64,000 bases of DNA from Gracilibacillus suaedae (GTDB taxonomy: Bacteria > Bacillota > Bacilli > Bacillales > Amphibacillaceae), in NCBI RefSeq assembly GCF_017599345.1, contig NZ_JAGFVL010000055.1, positions 5,971 through 69,970 on the forward strand, written 5' to 3'. Both the position numbers and the translations under genes were made by a program. Below the pieces are notes generated by a model, which searched no databases, was not told where the DNA came from, and was given only the letters and a program-made list of their open reading frames with translations. Positions 7,533 through 17,500 of this stretch are shown one piece after another. Each line of letters starts with the position of its first letter. The stretch's first letter is position 1.

Positions 7533-9533
7533 ATGGCAAATCAAATTGAACAAATGTCTATTAATGCAATAAGAACATTGTCAATAGACGCGATTGAGAA
7601 AGCTAATTCTGGTCATCCAGGGTTGCCAATGGGCGCTGCTCCAATGGCATATACGCTTTGGACACAACACATGAACCATAATCCAAAAAGCTCTAAATGG
7701 TTTAATCGTGACCGTTTTGTATTATCTGCAGGGCATGGCTCCATGTTACTGTACAGCTTACTTCACTTGTCAGGTTATGATGTAAAAATTGATGATCTAA
7801 AAGGATTCCGTCAATGGGATTCCAAAACTCCTGGTCATCCGGAAGTACATCATACGGATGGGGTAGAAGCAACTACAGGACCACTAGGTCAAGGTATTGC
7901 GATGAGTGTTGGTATGGCTATGGCTGAAAAACACTTAGCAGCTAAATACAATAAAGATAAATATAACGTAGTAGATCACTATACATTTGCACTTGTTAGT
8001 GATGGAGATTTAATGGAAGGTATTTCACATGAATCTGCATCTCTTGCAGGTCATCTAAAACTTGGCAAGCTTATTGCTTTATATGACTCTAATGATATTT
8101 CATTAGATGGTGAGTTAAACAAAGCATTCTCTGAGAATGTAGAAGATCGTTTTAAAGCCTATGGATGGCAAGTAATTCGTGTTGAAGATGGTACGGATAC
8201 AGAGTCGATTTCACAAGCTATTGCAGATGCAAAAGCAAATACGGACCAACCGACATTGATTGAAGTAAAAACAGTAATTGGTTATGGTTCTCCTAATAAA
8301 TCTGCTTCAGCTGCTTCACATGGAGCACCACTTGGAGAAGATGAAGTAAAATTAACAAAAGAATTCTATAATTGGGAACATGAAGATTTCCATGTACCTG
8401 ATGAAGTATATCAGGACTTTAATACGAAAATTGTTGAAAACGGTAAAGCAGTGGAGCAAGAATGGAATGAATTATTCGCTGCCTACAAGAAAGCATACCC
8501 TGAATTAGGTCAGGAACTAGATGAGGCTATTAACAATAAATTACCGGAAGGCTGGGATAAAGACTTACCAGTATATGAAGCAGGTAAAGACGAAGCTGCT
8601 ACTCGTGCTACATCTGGTGAAGTGTTGAATGCTATTGCGAAAACTGTACCTTCCTTATTCGGTGGAAGTGCAGACTTAGCAGGTTCTAACAAAACAAATC
8701 TAAAAGGTGCTGGAGATTTCTCAGCTGCAGAACCAGACAAACGTAATATCTGGTTTGGTGTACGTGAATTTGCGATGGCAGCTGCGTTAAATGGTATGGC
8801 ATTACACGGAGGTCTTAAAGTATTCGGTGGTACGTTCTTTGTATTCAGTGATTATTTACGTCCAGCAGTTCGTCTGTCTGCTATTCAGAATCTCCCTGTA
8901 ACCTACGTATTGACACACGATTCAATAGCTGTAGGGGAAGACGGACCAACACACGAACCAGTAGAACAACTAGCTGCGTTTAGAGCTATGCCAAACCTGT
9001 CTGTTATCCGTCCAGCAGATGGTAATGAAGTACAAGCTGCATGGCGCTTAGCATTGGAATCCACATCACAGCCAACTGCATTAGTGCTTACTCGTCAAGG
9101 ACTTCCTACACTAGCAGGTACTGCTGAAAAAGCATACGAAGGTGTAAAAAAAGGTGGTTATGTAGTAAGCCCTGCTTCTAAAGAAACTCCTGATGCAATT
9201 CTTGTTGCAACTGGTTCTGAAGTACAGCTTGCAGTGAAAGCACAAAAAGCTTTAAAAGAAGAAGGAAAAGACGTAAGTGTTGTAAGTATTCCTTCGTGGG
9301 ATCGCTTTGACAAACAAGATGTAGCATATAAAGAATCTGTATTACCAAGTGCGGTAACGAAACGAGTTGCTATTGAAATGGCTTCTTCGTTAGGCTGGGA
9401 GCGTTATGTAGGCCTTGAAGGAAAAACTATTACAATCGACACATTCGGTGCATCTGCAAACGGAAACAAAATTATTGAAGAATACGGCTTTACTGTAGAA
9501 AATGTCGTTAAACACGTAAACGAATTATTCTAA
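7533..9533 (+). CDS. tkt: Transketolase
   Basis: The 666-residue thiamine-diphosphate enzyme moves two-carbon ketol units between sugar phosphates in the non-oxidative pentose phosphate pathway. The N-terminal ThDP domain has His28 (SGHPGLPMG), the GDG-type motif [10 protein letters not shown] and [10 protein letters not shown]. The pyrimidine-binding domain carries [18 protein letters not shown], and a C-terminal transketolase domain follows ([12 protein letters not shown]). Length is standard. The ribosome site (AAAGGGG) is about 12 bases from the ATG, rather far. It stands alone between two terminators, in the same place after ynzC as in B. subtilis. Confidence 0.98.
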   Translation: MANQIEQMSINAIRTLSIDAIEKANSGHPGLPMGAAPMAYTLWTQHMNHNPKSSKWFNRDRFVLSAGHGSMLLYSLLHLSGYDVKIDDLKGFRQWDSKTPGHPEVHHTDGVEATTGPLGQGIAMSVGMAMAEKHLAAKYNKDKYNVVDHYTFALVSDGDLMEGISHESASLAGHLKLGKLIALYDSNDISLDGELNKAFSENVEDRFKAYGWQVIRVEDGTDTESISQAIADAKANTDQPTLIEVKTVIGYGSPNKSASAASHGAPLGEDEVKLTKEFYNWEHEDFHVPDEVYQDFNTKIVENGKAVEQEWNELFAAYKKAYPELGQELDEAINNKLPEGWDKDLPVYEAGKDEAATRATSGEVLNAIAKTVPSLFGGSADLAGSNKTNLKGAGDFSAAEPDKRNIWFGVREFAMAAALNGMALHGGLKVFGGTFFVFSDYLRPAVRLSAIQNLPVTYVLTHDSIAVGEDGPTHEPVEQLAAFRAMPNLSVIRPADGNEVQAAWRLALESTSQPTALVLTRQGLPTLAGTAEKAYEGVKKGGYVVSPASKETPDAILVATGSEVQLAVKAQKALKEEGKDVSVVSIPSWDRFDKQDVAYKESVLPSAVTKRVAIEMASSLGWERYVGLEGKTITIDTFGASANGNKIIEEYGFTVENVVKHVNELF

Positions 9534-9546
9534 GGTTAAACTAAAT

Positions 9547-9580
9547 GGGACAGAGGAGCAGGTTCCTCGTCCCTTTTTTT
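9547..9580 (+). terminator. Terminator of tkt
   Basis: GGGAC-GAGGA pairs with TCCTC-GTCCC with one bulged A, and seven T follow. Confidence 0.9.
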
Positions 9581-9672
9581 GCTGTTGGAAATGAGTTGGA
9601 ACGAATTGAAACCATTGTAGGCGTAAACTAAAATATGATCATATGCATTCTTTTTAAAGCGTAGACAAATTC

Positions 9673-9713
9673 ACAAGCAAGTGCTTGTATTATTAAAGGA
9701 CTTTTACTATACT
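9673..9713 (+). promoter_or_regulatory. Promoter of yneF with an overlapping palindromic operator candidate
   Basis: TTGTAT (9685-9690) and TATACT (9708-9713) are spaced by 17 bases. A near-perfect palindrome ACAAGCA-AG-TGCTTGT (9673-9688) overlaps the -35, the position of many repressor operators. The regulator is unknown. Confidence 0.5.
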
Positions 9714-9746
9714 GTATAAGAGACAACTTGAAGGAGGAACAAACGA

Positions 9747-9971
9747 ATGAGCACTGTTCTTTGGATTATATTTATCGTGGTTGCTCTTTTAGCCGGGGTT
9801 GCCTTAGGCTTTTTTATCGCGAGAAAGTATATGATGAACTATTTAAAGAAAAACCCACCAATTAATGAACAAATGCTAAGAACAATGATGATGCAGATGG
9901 GGCAAAAACCATCGCAAAAGAAAATTAAACAAATGATGCGTGCAATGAACAACCAAATGGATAATAAATAA
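9747..9971 (+). CDS. yneF: YneF, UPF0154 small membrane protein
   Basis: The 74-residue protein has one N-terminal membrane helix ([20 protein letters not shown]) followed by a basic, Met-rich cytosolic tail ([20 protein letters not shown]). This is the standard architecture and length of the UPF0154 family, widespread in Firmicutes and without a settled function. The start has AAGGAGG about 9 bases upstream. It is monocistronic, after tkt and before ccdA as in B. subtilis. Confidence 0.92.
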   Translation: MSTVLWIIFIVVALLAGVALGFFIARKYMMNYLKKNPPINEQMLRTMMMQMGQKPSQKKIKQMMRAMNNQMDNK

Positions 9972-10001
9972 CCTTAGGTTGTAACATAATTGTCGAATTA
10001 G

Positions 10002-10033
10002 AATCCTTGCTAATCTACAGCAAGGGTTTTATC
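10002..10033 (+). terminator. Terminator of yneF
   Basis: AATCCTTGC (10002-10010) pairs with GCAAGGGTT (10020-10028), followed by TTATC. Confidence 0.7.
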
Positions 10034-10055
10034 ATATGTATAGAGATAAAAGTTC

Positions 10056-10174
10056 TATAAAGTGAGACTATGATCATTAGCGAAATTTATCAAGGTGTTA
10101 GTGACTGTTAAACTTACACTTGTGTTATTAGAAGCCAGAAAAAGGGGTTTACAAAAGTTTAGCACCATGATAAA
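10056..10174. repeat. Family II dispersed palindrome, degenerate full copy
   Basis: The stretch starts TATAAAGTGAGACTATG. Its inner arms are TTATCAAGGTGTTAGTGACT and the mirrored GTTTACAAAAGTTTAGCACC followed by ATGATAA. It ends 16 bases before the ccdA start, so it forms part of the ccdA leader. Confidence 0.6.
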
Positions 10175-10190
10175 TATCGAGGAGTCTGGA

Positions 10191-10904
10191 GTGACCGACT
10201 TGAATGAAGTAAATATTTTTATTGCATTTGGTGCAGGTTTTTTATCATTTATCTCCCCATGTGTATTACCGCTTTACCCTGCATTTTTGTCATACATTAC
10301 TGGTATGAGTGTCAATGATATAAAGGAAGAAAAAGCAATGTTTAACTATAAAAGCATTCTACATACTTTATTTTTCCTTTTAGGTTTTTCTAGTATATTT
10401 GTTATCCTAGGCTTTGCGACAAGTTTCATTGGAGAGTTTTTAATTTACTGGGAAAATTTAATTCGCCAAATAGGTGCGATTTTAATTGTCTTTTTTGGTC
10501 TTATTATCATAGGAGCTTTAAATTTTGATTTTTTAATGAAAGAGAAAAAAGTACACTTTAAAAACAAACCAGCTGGTTTCATTGGATCATTTATTATCGG
10601 TATGGCATTTTCATTAGGGTGGACTCCGTGTACAGGTCCGATTTTAATGGCGGTCATTTCGCTAGCAGCTGCAAACACCGAGCAGGGGATACTATTAATG
10701 ACTGCCTATTCATTAGGTTTCGCTATTCCGTTCTTTATTCTTGCCTTTTTTATTGGTAAAATGAAATGGATAAAGAGAAATTCACAAAAGTTAGTGAAAA
10801 TCGGTGGCTATGTAATGATTTTTATGGGGCTCTTCTTGTTTTTCGATTTAATGACGAAGCTCACCTCATTTCTTGCAGGATTTTTTAACTTTAAAGGATT
10901 TTAA
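10191..10904 (+). CDS. ccdA: CcdA, thiol-disulfide electron carrier of the membrane
   Basis: The 237-residue, six-helix protein passes reducing power from cytosolic thioredoxin across the membrane, for cytochrome c maturation and spore-cortex thiol proteins. The two redox cysteines are present in the DsbD-family positions: Cys24 (FISPCVLPLYP) and Cys147 (GWTPCTGPIL). GTG 10191 was chosen because GAGGAG lies 6 bases upstream; a TTG at 10200 is an alternative. Longer frames run into repeat DNA. A likely extracytoplasmic partner is the thioredoxin-like protein at 16880. The order yneF-ccdA is as in B. subtilis. Confidence 0.93.
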   Translation: MTDLNEVNIFIAFGAGFLSFISPCVLPLYPAFLSYITGMSVNDIKEEKAMFNYKSILHTLFFLLGFSSIFVILGFATSFIGEFLIYWENLIRQIGAILIVFFGLIIIGALNFDFLMKEKKVHFKNKPAGFIGSFIIGMAFSLGWTPCTGPILMAVISLAAANTEQGILLMTAYSLGFAIPFFILAFFIGKMKWIKRNSQKLVKIGGYVMIFMGLFLFFDLMTKLTSFLAGFFNFKGF

Positions 10905-10947
10905 CAAACAGATAAAGATATACTAACAATATCCGGAGGGGAAGTCT

Positions 10948-11373
10948 ATGGCAAAAACTAATGATTTAATTTTAAAAACGATGACAGTATTAATTGCGTT
11001 TATTTTGTTTGGGTTTGCAGTAAATTTATTTTTAGCAGGGCACAATGAACCAGGTGGGGGGTTTGTTGGAGGTTTAATGACTGCAGCTGCAATTGTTTTG
11101 ATGTATATGGCTTATGGTGAGAAAGCTGTTAATAAAGTATTGCCAGTTAATTATCGTACCATGATTGCAATTGGACTAATTATTGCAATTGCTACAGGTG
11201 TTGGCTCTTTCCTATTTGGTCAACCATTTCTTAGCCAAACATTTGATTATTTCCATTTTCCTGTTTTTGGAGAAGTGGAATTGGCAACTGCACTATTATT
11301 TGATTTAGGTGTTTATTTAACGGTTATTGGAGTAACGATGACGATTGTTTTAACTATTTCTAGTGACCGATAA
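10948..11373 (+). CDS. Orphan MnhB/MrpB-family membrane protein
   Basis: The 141-residue protein has four predicted helices and matches the B subunit of Mrp/Mnh multisubunit Na+/H+ antiporters: FAVNLFLAGHNEPGGGFVGG near residue 23 is the diagnostic loop, with GLMTAAAIVLMYMAYG after it. In complete systems MnhB works only within a six- or seven-gene complex. No other mrp gene is present around it. It follows ccdA by 43 bases with a good CGGAGGGG site and shares the convergent terminator downstream. It may belong to an mrp operon elsewhere or have a separate role; which one is unknown. Confidence 0.85.
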   Translation: MAKTNDLILKTMTVLIAFILFGFAVNLFLAGHNEPGGGFVGGLMTAAAIVLMYMAYGEKAVNKVLPVNYRTMIAIGLIIAIATGVGSFLFGQPFLSQTFDYFHFPVFGEVELATALLFDLGVYLTVIGVTMTIVLTISSDR

Positions 11374-11403
11374 AACGATAGCCACAGTTATCACTGTAAC
11401 AAA

Positions 11404-11459
11404 AACGCAGCAAGACACGTTTAACTTAGAAATTAGCGTGTTTTAGCTGCGTATTTTTT
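11404..11459. terminator. Convergent terminator shared by the mnhB-type gene and yneK
   Basis: ACGCAGC and ACACG pair with CGTGT and GCTGCGT, separated by small unpaired parts, with A- and T-runs outside on both sides. The last codons of yneK lie inside the stem. Confidence 0.8.
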
Positions 11460-11906
11460 ATTGCGGTAATCTTCAGGTGAATACTGAAAATAAGGTTCAT
11501 ATTGGTTTATATCAATGGATTTTTCCTTAAGTTTCTTGCGTAAAAATTTATGATCTCGTTTAGGAGTTGCCATTATATAACCTTGAATTAATGTTTCTTG
11601 TGTAATATCGGATTCATTCTTCTCAATAGCCAATTGACCAATTTTTCCGGCAATCTTCTGTCTTGCTACATCACGAAATAATTCTGGTACGGGTGATATC
11701 AACTCTTCAAGAAAGGCTTTTTCATCTTCTCTCCATAGGTGTTTAGATTGTTCTATATAATATTTTTCCCAATCTAAATCAGATCTTCCATCATCTTTTG
11801 GCAAACTCTTTAAAAATTTGCGAAACATAAAATATCCACCGATTGCAATCAGACCTAATAAAATAAAAGTCCAAATCACAATAAATAGCATAAAGTTAAA
11901 GGACAT
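11433..11906 (-). CDS. yneK: YneK-like membrane-anchored protein, DUF2621
   Basis: The 157-residue product has an N-terminal membrane helix (MLFIVIWTFILLGLIAIGGY) and a charged cytosolic domain with conserved-looking DLDWEKYYIEQSKHLW and LISPVPELFRDVARQKIAGK. This matches the DUF2621 family, including B. subtilis YneK. No function is established. The internal ATG at 11906 was preferred because AGGTG lies 8 bases before it, whereas the ATG at 11924 has no ribosome site. It occupies the yneK position between ccdA and citB. The yneI and yneJ genes found there in B. subtilis are absent. Confidence 0.8.
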   Translation of the reverse strand: MSFNFMLFIVIWTFILLGLIAIGGYFMFRKFLKSLPKDDGRSDLDWEKYYIEQSKHLWREDEKAFLEELISPVPELFRDVARQKIAGKIGQLAIEKNESDITQETLIQGYIMATPKRDHKFLRKKLKEKSIDINQYEPYFQYSPEDYRNKKYAAKTR

Positions 11907-12096
11907 AAGGGTGACACCTGCCATTCTTATTTATAATCATTTTATTTTTATGTAAAATATAGTAATATAACTATGAATCGTATATTTAGTCATGATTATT
12001 TATATTTCTCATATAATTTACTAGATCGTTGATATTATAGCATGATTAGACTTTTTAACAAAATAATTTTGATGAAAAAAGTTAGGGGGTAAGGCC

Positions 12097-13197
12097 TTGC
12101 TTAATTATGTCGATCAGCCAGATAGCACGAGTGTAAATGACGAAGTGGAAAAAAATATCATGCTTTCGGATTTACCAAAAGATATACTGAATAAGGTTGA
12201 AGCTAATGGTTTTGATCTTATAAGTATTAATAATTATTCTGGAAAGATTGAATATATATCGGAATCAGTTAGAAGAGTTTTAGGCTTTAGCAAAGCACAA
12301 CTCATTGGTAAGTCAGTGTTTCGTTATATCATGCGTGATGATCAGAAATATATCAGAAATTTTTTTAATGTAAACAGTTCCGAGGAGCAGAAATTTTATA
12401 TACATATACGTAATCAAATAGGCAGATTTATTGTGTTCGAAACGATTCTGCAAGTTATTAACTGGAACGGCGAAAAAAAGATTCTGTCCCTTTCAAAAGA
12501 TATTTCTGATAAAAAACAAGCAGAGGAAATGTTGATACGATCTGAGAAAATGTCAATTGCGGGTCAATTAGCTGCAGGTATAGCTCATGAAATAAGAAAT
12601 CCTCTTACTTCATTGAAAGGTTTCGTACAGTTATTGCAAGGCGGTATTAGTAGTAAAGATGAGTATTATAAAATCATGATGGATGAAATTGACAAGATTA
12701 ACACGATCACATCGGAATTACTGTTTATTTCTAAACCAATGACAGACGATAAAAATGATGAGAATATAAATAAAATGCTACTCGATGTGATAACACTTTT
12801 GAAAACACAAGCTAACTTATATGATATTGATTTAGTATTAGAAGCAGAGGAAGATGATTGTATGGTGTACTGTGATCGTTCTCAAATTAAGCAAGTTTTT
12901 ATTAATTTAATAAAAAATGCGATTGAGGAAATGACTGATGGTGGCATGATTCATGTTTTAGTTAAAAATTATGGGACAGAGTGTATGGTTGCGATAAAAG
13001 ATCAAGGGCCAGGAATTCCTAAGCATCTTATTCATAAGCTGAAAGAACCTTTTTTTACAACCAAGAAGAATGGTACTGGTTTAGGGTTAATGATTTCCAA
13101 CCAAATAATTGATAATCATAATGGAAGATTAGAGATTGAGTCAGAAAATGGTCAAGGAAGTACTTTCAGTATTTTCCTTCCTTTTAACGGAAACTGA
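12097..13197 (+). CDS. PAS-domain sensor histidine kinase, sporulation-kinase type
   Basis: The 366-residue soluble kinase has a PAS domain (about residues 35-145, GFDLISINNYSGKIEYISES), a HisKA domain with the phosphorylated His164 (AAGIAHEIRNPLTSLKGF) and a HATPase domain with N box NLIKNAIEE, G1 DQGPGIP and G2 GTGLGL. No membrane segment is present. It resembles KinA/KinE-type kinases that feed phosphate to Spo0F in the sporulation phosphorelay; no response regulator is adjacent, as is usual for those orphans. The start is TTG 12097 with AGGGGGT 6 bases upstream. The exact kin orthologue cannot be named. Confidence 0.85.
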   Translation: MLNYVDQPDSTSVNDEVEKNIMLSDLPKDILNKVEANGFDLISINNYSGKIEYISESVRRVLGFSKAQLIGKSVFRYIMRDDQKYIRNFFNVNSSEEQKFYIHIRNQIGRFIVFETILQVINWNGEKKILSLSKDISDKKQAEEMLIRSEKMSIAGQLAAGIAHEIRNPLTSLKGFVQLLQGGISSKDEYYKIMMDEIDKINTITSELLFISKPMTDDKNDENINKMLLDVITLLKTQANLYDIDLVLEAEEDDCMVYCDRSQIKQVFINLIKNAIEEMTDGGMIHVLVKNYGTECMVAIKDQGPGIPKHLIHKLKEPFFTTKKNGTGLGLMISNQIIDNHNGRLEIESENGQGSTFSIFLPFNGN

Positions 13198-13288
13198 CAC
13201 TAATATTTGGTATGAAACCCATAGATTTATAGACTTAATCGTTATTTTTGCTGTGAATCATTTTACTTATAAACCGATTTCATTTAAA

Positions 13289-13319
13289 ATAGTATGGTGC
13301 ATACTATGTTACATAGTAT
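13289..13319. promoter_or_regulatory. Overlapping dyads upstream of citB, operator candidate
   Basis: ATAGTATG-gtg-CATACTAT (13289-13307) and ATACTATG-tta-CATAGTAT (13301-13319) are two perfect 8-bp dyads sharing their central arm, 60 bases before the aconitase start. In B. subtilis citB is controlled by CcpC, CodY and CcpA. Which regulator would bind here is unknown. Confidence 0.5.
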
Positions 13320-13378
13320 TTAGAGATATGAGAGATCAGATTTCGGTCTAACATTTTTTAAGGGGGTAACTGGGTGAA

Positions 13379-16081
13379 ATGACTAATCAGAATCCATTTC
13401 AAGCAAAAAAGCAATTTGATCTGAACGGTAAAAAGTATAACTATTACCAGTTAAAAGCATTGGAAGATGCAGGTATTGGTAATATCGATCGTTTACCTTT
13501 TTCGATTCGTGTTTTATTAGAATCGTTAATTCGTCAACACGATGGACATGTTATTAAAGACGAACACGTTAAGAGTCTAGCAAACTGGGGTAAAGAGAAA
13601 GGGGAAGATGTACCATTCAAACCTTCTCGTGTTATTTTGCAAGACTTTACTGGTGTACCAGCAGTAGTTGACCTTGCTTCTCTACGAAAAGCAATGGTAG
13701 ATATGGGCGGATCACCAGATAAGATTAATCCGGAAGTACCGGTTGATCTCGTGATTGACCACTCCGTACAAGTAGACGAGTATGGTACAAAGAATGCTTT
13801 GCAAGCAAATATGGAATTAGAATTTGAGCGTAATGCAGAACGTTATGAATTCTTAAACTGGGCACAAAAAGCTTTTGATAACTATCGTGCCGTTCCACCA
13901 GCAACTGGAATCGTACATCAGGTAAACCTTGAGTACCTAGCGAATGTTGTACACGCGGTGGAAAATGAAGACGGGAATGTCGATGCTTTTCCAGATACAC
14001 TAGTCGGTACTGACTCACATACAACCATGATTAATGGTTTAGGAGTACTTGGTTGGGGTGTTGGTGGTATTGAAGCAGAAGCTGGTATGTTAGGACAGCC
14101 TTCATACTTCCCTGCACCAGAAGTTATCGGTGTGAAATTCACTGGAAGCTTCCCTAATGGTACAACAGCAACTGACTTAGCATTAAAAGTTACACAAGTA
14201 TTGCGCGAGAAGAAAGTAGTAGGTAAGTTCGTTGAATTCTTTGGTCCAGGTCTTCAAGATATGCCATTAGCAGACCGTGCCACTATTTCTAACATGGCGC
14301 CAGAATATGGAGCTACCTGTGGTTTCTTCCCTGTAGATGAGGAGTCATTAAACTATCTTCGTCTAACTGGCAGAAGTGAAGAGCAAATAGCGCTTGTAGA
14401 AAAATATTGTAAAGAAAATAGCTTGTGGTACTCACCAGATCAGCCAGATGCAGAGTTCACTGAACTAGTGGAAATCAATCTTTCTGAACTGGAACCTAAC
14501 TTATCTGGTCCAAAACGTCCACAAGACTTAATTCCACTATCAGAAATGAAGAAGTCATTTAATGAAGCTATTACAGCTCCAGCTGGAAACCAAGGCTTTG
14601 GTCTAGATGCTTCTGAATTTGATAAAGAAGTAGAAATCAATCATCCAAACGGACGTAAATCTGTGATGAAAACAGGTGCGGTTGCAATTGCTGCGATCAC
14701 ATCTTGTACCAATACTTCTAACCCTTACGTTATGCTTGGAGCAGGCTTGCTTGCGAAGAAAGCAGTAGAAAAAGGACTTGAAGTACCAGGATATGTGAAA
14801 ACTTCACTTGCACCTGGTTCAAAAGTTGTTACAGGGTACCTAGAAGATGCTGGGTTAATGCCATACTTAGATCAATTAGGCTTCAACTTGGTAGGTTATG
14901 GATGTACAACATGTATCGGTAATTCAGGTCCGTTGCGTGAAGAAATCGAAAAAGCAATTGCTGATAATGATTTAACAGTTTCTTCTGTACTTTCTGGAAA
15001 CCGTAACTTTGAAGGTCGTATCCACCCGTTAGTGAAAGCTAACTACTTAGCTTCACCGCCATTAGTTGTGGCATATGCTTTGGCAGGAACTGTTGACGTT
15101 GACCTTAAGAACGATCCAATTGGTCATGACAAAGAGGGCAATGCAGTCTACTTTAATGATATCTGGCCATCTATGGAAGAAGTTCGTGAACAAGTTGAAA
15201 AAGTCGTAACGCCGGAAATCTTCCGTGAACAATATAAGAATGTATTCGCTTCTAACGAAAAATGGAATGCAATCGAAACAACGGATGAACCATTATATGC
15301 TTGGAATGATGACTCTACTTATATTCAAAATCCTCCGTTCTTTGAAGGACTTTCAAAAGAACCTGGTACAGTAGAGGAACTATCCGGTTTACGTGCCATT
15401 GGTAAATTTGGTGATTCGGTAACAACTGACCACATTTCACCAGCAGGTGCGATTGCAAAAGATATGCCAGCAGGTAAATATTTGCAGGATAAAAATGTTT
15501 CTCCTCGTAATTTTAACTCTTATGGTTCTCGCCGTGGTAACCATGAAGTTATGATGCGTGGTACATTTGCAAATATCCGTATCAAGAACCAATTAGCACC
15601 AGGTACAGAAGGTGGTTACACAACTTACTGGCCAACCGGTGATGTAATGCCTATCTATGATGCAGCAATGAAATATCAACAAGATGGTACAGGTCTAGTT
15701 GTTCTTGCTGGTAATGATTATGGCATGGGAAGCTCTCGTGACTGGGCTGCCAAAGGTACAAACCTATTAGGTATCAAAACTGTCATTGCACAGAGCTTTG
15801 AACGTATTCACCGCTCTAACCTAGTAATGATGGGTGTGTTACCTCTTCAATTTAAAGATGGAGAAGGTGCAGATTCACTAGGATTAACTGGTAAAGAAAC
15901 TTTTGAAGTACAAATCGATGAGTCTGTAAAGCCACGTGATGTAGTAAAAGTGAAAGCGACAGATGAAGACGGCAAAGTAACTGAGTTTGAAGTAATTGCA
16001 CGCTTTGAAAGTGAAGTAGAAGTAGACTACTACCGTCATGGCGGTATCCTTCAAATGGTACTTCGTAATAAACTAGCTTAA
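13379..16081 (+). CDS. citB: Aconitate hydratase (aconitase)
   Basis: The 900-residue enzyme interconverts citrate and isocitrate in the TCA cycle and, in Bacillus, also binds RNA when its cluster is lost. The three ligands of the [4Fe-4S] cluster are present: Cys443 (TSCTNTSNP), Cys509 and Cys512 ([13 protein letters not shown]). The swivelling C-terminal domain has [14 protein letters not shown]. Length fits the AcnA/IRP type. AAGGGGGT lies about 11 bases before the ATG. The gene stands alone with its own terminator and a striking double dyad upstream. It keeps the B. subtilis position before yneN. Confidence 0.98.
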   Translation: MTNQNPFQAKKQFDLNGKKYNYYQLKALEDAGIGNIDRLPFSIRVLLESLIRQHDGHVIKDEHVKSLANWGKEKGEDVPFKPSRVILQDFTGVPAVVDLASLRKAMVDMGGSPDKINPEVPVDLVIDHSVQVDEYGTKNALQANMELEFERNAERYEFLNWAQKAFDNYRAVPPATGIVHQVNLEYLANVVHAVENEDGNVDAFPDTLVGTDSHTTMINGLGVLGWGVGGIEAEAGMLGQPSYFPAPEVIGVKFTGSFPNGTTATDLALKVTQVLREKKVVGKFVEFFGPGLQDMPLADRATISNMAPEYGATCGFFPVDEESLNYLRLTGRSEEQIALVEKYCKENSLWYSPDQPDAEFTELVEINLSELEPNLSGPKRPQDLIPLSEMKKSFNEAITAPAGNQGFGLDASEFDKEVEINHPNGRKSVMKTGAVAIAAITSCTNTSNPYVMLGAGLLAKKAVEKGLEVPGYVKTSLAPGSKVVTGYLEDAGLMPYLDQLGFNLVGYGCTTCIGNSGPLREEIEKAIADNDLTVSSVLSGNRNFEGRIHPLVKANYLASPPLVVAYALAGTVDVDLKNDPIGHDKEGNAVYFNDIWPSMEEVREQVEKVVTPEIFREQYKNVFASNEKWNAIETTDEPLYAWNDDSTYIQNPPFFEGLSKEPGTVEELSGLRAIGKFGDSVTTDHISPAGAIAKDMPAGKYLQDKNVSPRNFNSYGSRRGNHEVMMRGTFANIRIKNQLAPGTEGGYTTYWPTGDVMPIYDAAMKYQQDGTGLVVLAGNDYGMGSSRDWAAKGTNLLGIKTVIAQSFERIHRSNLVMMGVLPLQFKDGEGADSLGLTGKETFEVQIDESVKPRDVVKVKATDEDGKVTEFEVIARFESEVEVDYYRHGGILQMVLRNKLA

Positions 16082-16093
16082 TAGATTGTAAGA

Positions 16094-16127
16094 AAAAGAT
16101 AGCCTAATAATGGGCTATCTTTTTTCA
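16094..16127 (+). terminator. Terminator of citB
   Basis: AAAAGATAGCC (16094-16104) pairs with GGCTATCTTTT (16113-16123), followed by more T. Confidence 0.9.
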
Positions 16128-16147
16128 TTATTAGCACTAATCCATAA

Positions 16148-16736
16148 ACTGCGAAGTAAAGTGGACATGAATTTGCTCCTCTTTCGGTCTGTTATTTTGA
16201 GAAGTGTTGTCATTCGCTACGGCAGAATACTGCGCTTTCCATGGGCACGGCCTTAGCCTCCTCGGAAAGCAAAAATCGCTTTCCTGCAGGGTCTTCGTAC
16301 TCGCGTGAGTTCCCATAGGAGTCTCCGTATTCTGCCTCCGCTATTTTTGTTATTCTGATTATAGAAAGAAATGAACTCATGGAACTAAACTTTTCAGTAT
16401 TATTACAGTGCTAATCGGCTGTAAACCCCGCCCTTGGGCATAGTCGCACCCTATGCTACATATGGTGGAGAAATCGATTGGTTGATTTCGGATTAGTGTT
16501 GTGGAGCATATCTCTTAACGAAGACCGCCCACTTCCACTCCTGTGGGACCTGTTTGGCCTGAAGATCCACTTTTTCGAGCGGTTTTTGCTCGAAAAAGTT
16601 AGCTGAAGGGCAAACCCCACGGAAAGAGAAGTGGGCAGCCGGAGTGGCGGTTATGATCACGATATATGTCAAAATTACTTCATAGGTGACTGTGCATTTA
16701 GTTTCAGAACAAACAGTATTATCATTACTTCGCAGT
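16148..16736. repeat. Family I element, copy A
   Basis: Terminal inverted repeats ACTGCGAAGTAA (16148-16159) and TTACTTCGCAGT (16725-16736) are perfect over 12 bases. Inside are a left module bounded by GGCAGAATACTGCGC and CCGTATTCTGCC, with an inner hairpin GGAAAGC/GCTTTCC; a family II half-copy (about 16405-16475); and a right module with outer arms GCCCACTTC (16527-16535) and GAAGTGGGC (16628-16636) and an inner 11-bp hairpin CTTTTTCGAGC/GCTCGAAAAAG. No reading frame of note is present. It fills the gene-free stretch between citB and yneN. Confidence 0.8.
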
Positions 16737-16879
16737 ATTTATCTGTTACAAATAACAGATTTTTTTGTAGTTGATTGACTATTTTAGAATAAGATGGCGT
16801 TTATCTCATTTTAAAAATTAGACGCTTTGGTTGTTATCTTATATAATAGGTTTTAGTGCTATTGTAAAGGATGATCGTT

Positions 16880-17476
16880 ATGTGGAAGAGGGGTTTATCG
16901 GTATCGGTTGTGTTGATTTTGGTCGTGATTTTACTAGTTACCAACTTTACAAATATTGGAGATAAATCATCTGAACCGAATATTATAGATGTTACAGAAG
17001 ATACGTCTGTAGATGGAGTAGGTATTACTGCGCCAAATGTTAAACAATTGCAAGCTGGAGACCAGGCACCTAATTTTAGATTGCCTGATCTTTCAGGTAC
17101 TGAAGTGGAGGCATTTGATGTCGAGCAAGATTATATCTTACTGAATTTTTGGGCAACTTGGTGTACACCTTGTCTTGAAGAAATGCCTGATTTGCAGACG
17201 TTTGAGAATGAAAATAAAGATACAGTAAAGGTAATTGCTGTAAATACTACGAATACAGAAAGTTCCATCGACAAAGTAAAAAAATTCGTGGATGAAGGAA
17301 ATTTTCAATTTACAGTTTTATTAGATGAAGATGATACGGTGTATGAACACTATTCTATTATTGGTATGCCAACATCATTTATGATTCGAACTAGTGACCA
17401 AAAAGTTATCAAACGAATCAATGGTGCGATGTCATTAGAGCAAATGCAAGATCATTTGAATGAAGTACAGAGTTAG
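16880..17476 (+). CDS. yneN: YneN/ResA-like membrane-anchored thioredoxin
   Basis: The 198-residue protein has an N-terminal membrane anchor (LSVSVVLILVVILLVTNF) and a TlpA/ResA-type thioredoxin domain outside the membrane, with the redox pair Cys95 and Cys98 (WATWCTPCLEEMP) and the cis-Pro loop GMPTSF. It probably reduces or oxidises extracytoplasmic thiols and could receive electrons from CcdA. The ATG at 16880 was chosen since AAAGG lies 9 bases upstream; an ATG at 16871 overlaps that site. The position downstream of citB is that of yneN in B. subtilis. It is followed closely by the AAA+ gene. Confidence 0.88.
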   Translation: MWKRGLSVSVVLILVVILLVTNFTNIGDKSSEPNIIDVTEDTSVDGVGITAPNVKQLQAGDQAPNFRLPDLSGTEVEAFDVEQDYILLNFWATWCTPCLEEMPDLQTFENENKDTVKVIAVNTTNTESSIDKVKKFVDEGNFQFTVLLDEDDTVYEHYSIIGMPTSFMIRTSDQKVIKRINGAMSLEQMQDHLNEVQS

Positions 17477-17500
17477 AAATGATTGGGGAGGAGTATGTTG

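Noticed and set aside
13136-13351. 71-residue frame between the kinase and citB
   Set aside because: It overlaps the kinase end in another frame, lacks a ribosome site and includes the operator dyads. It is also not an SspO/SspP-like sequence.
16148-16736. Family I copies as CRISPR arrays or insertion sequences
   Set aside because: There are no short direct repeats with regular spacers and no transposase frame; the structure is two hairpin modules between inverted ends.
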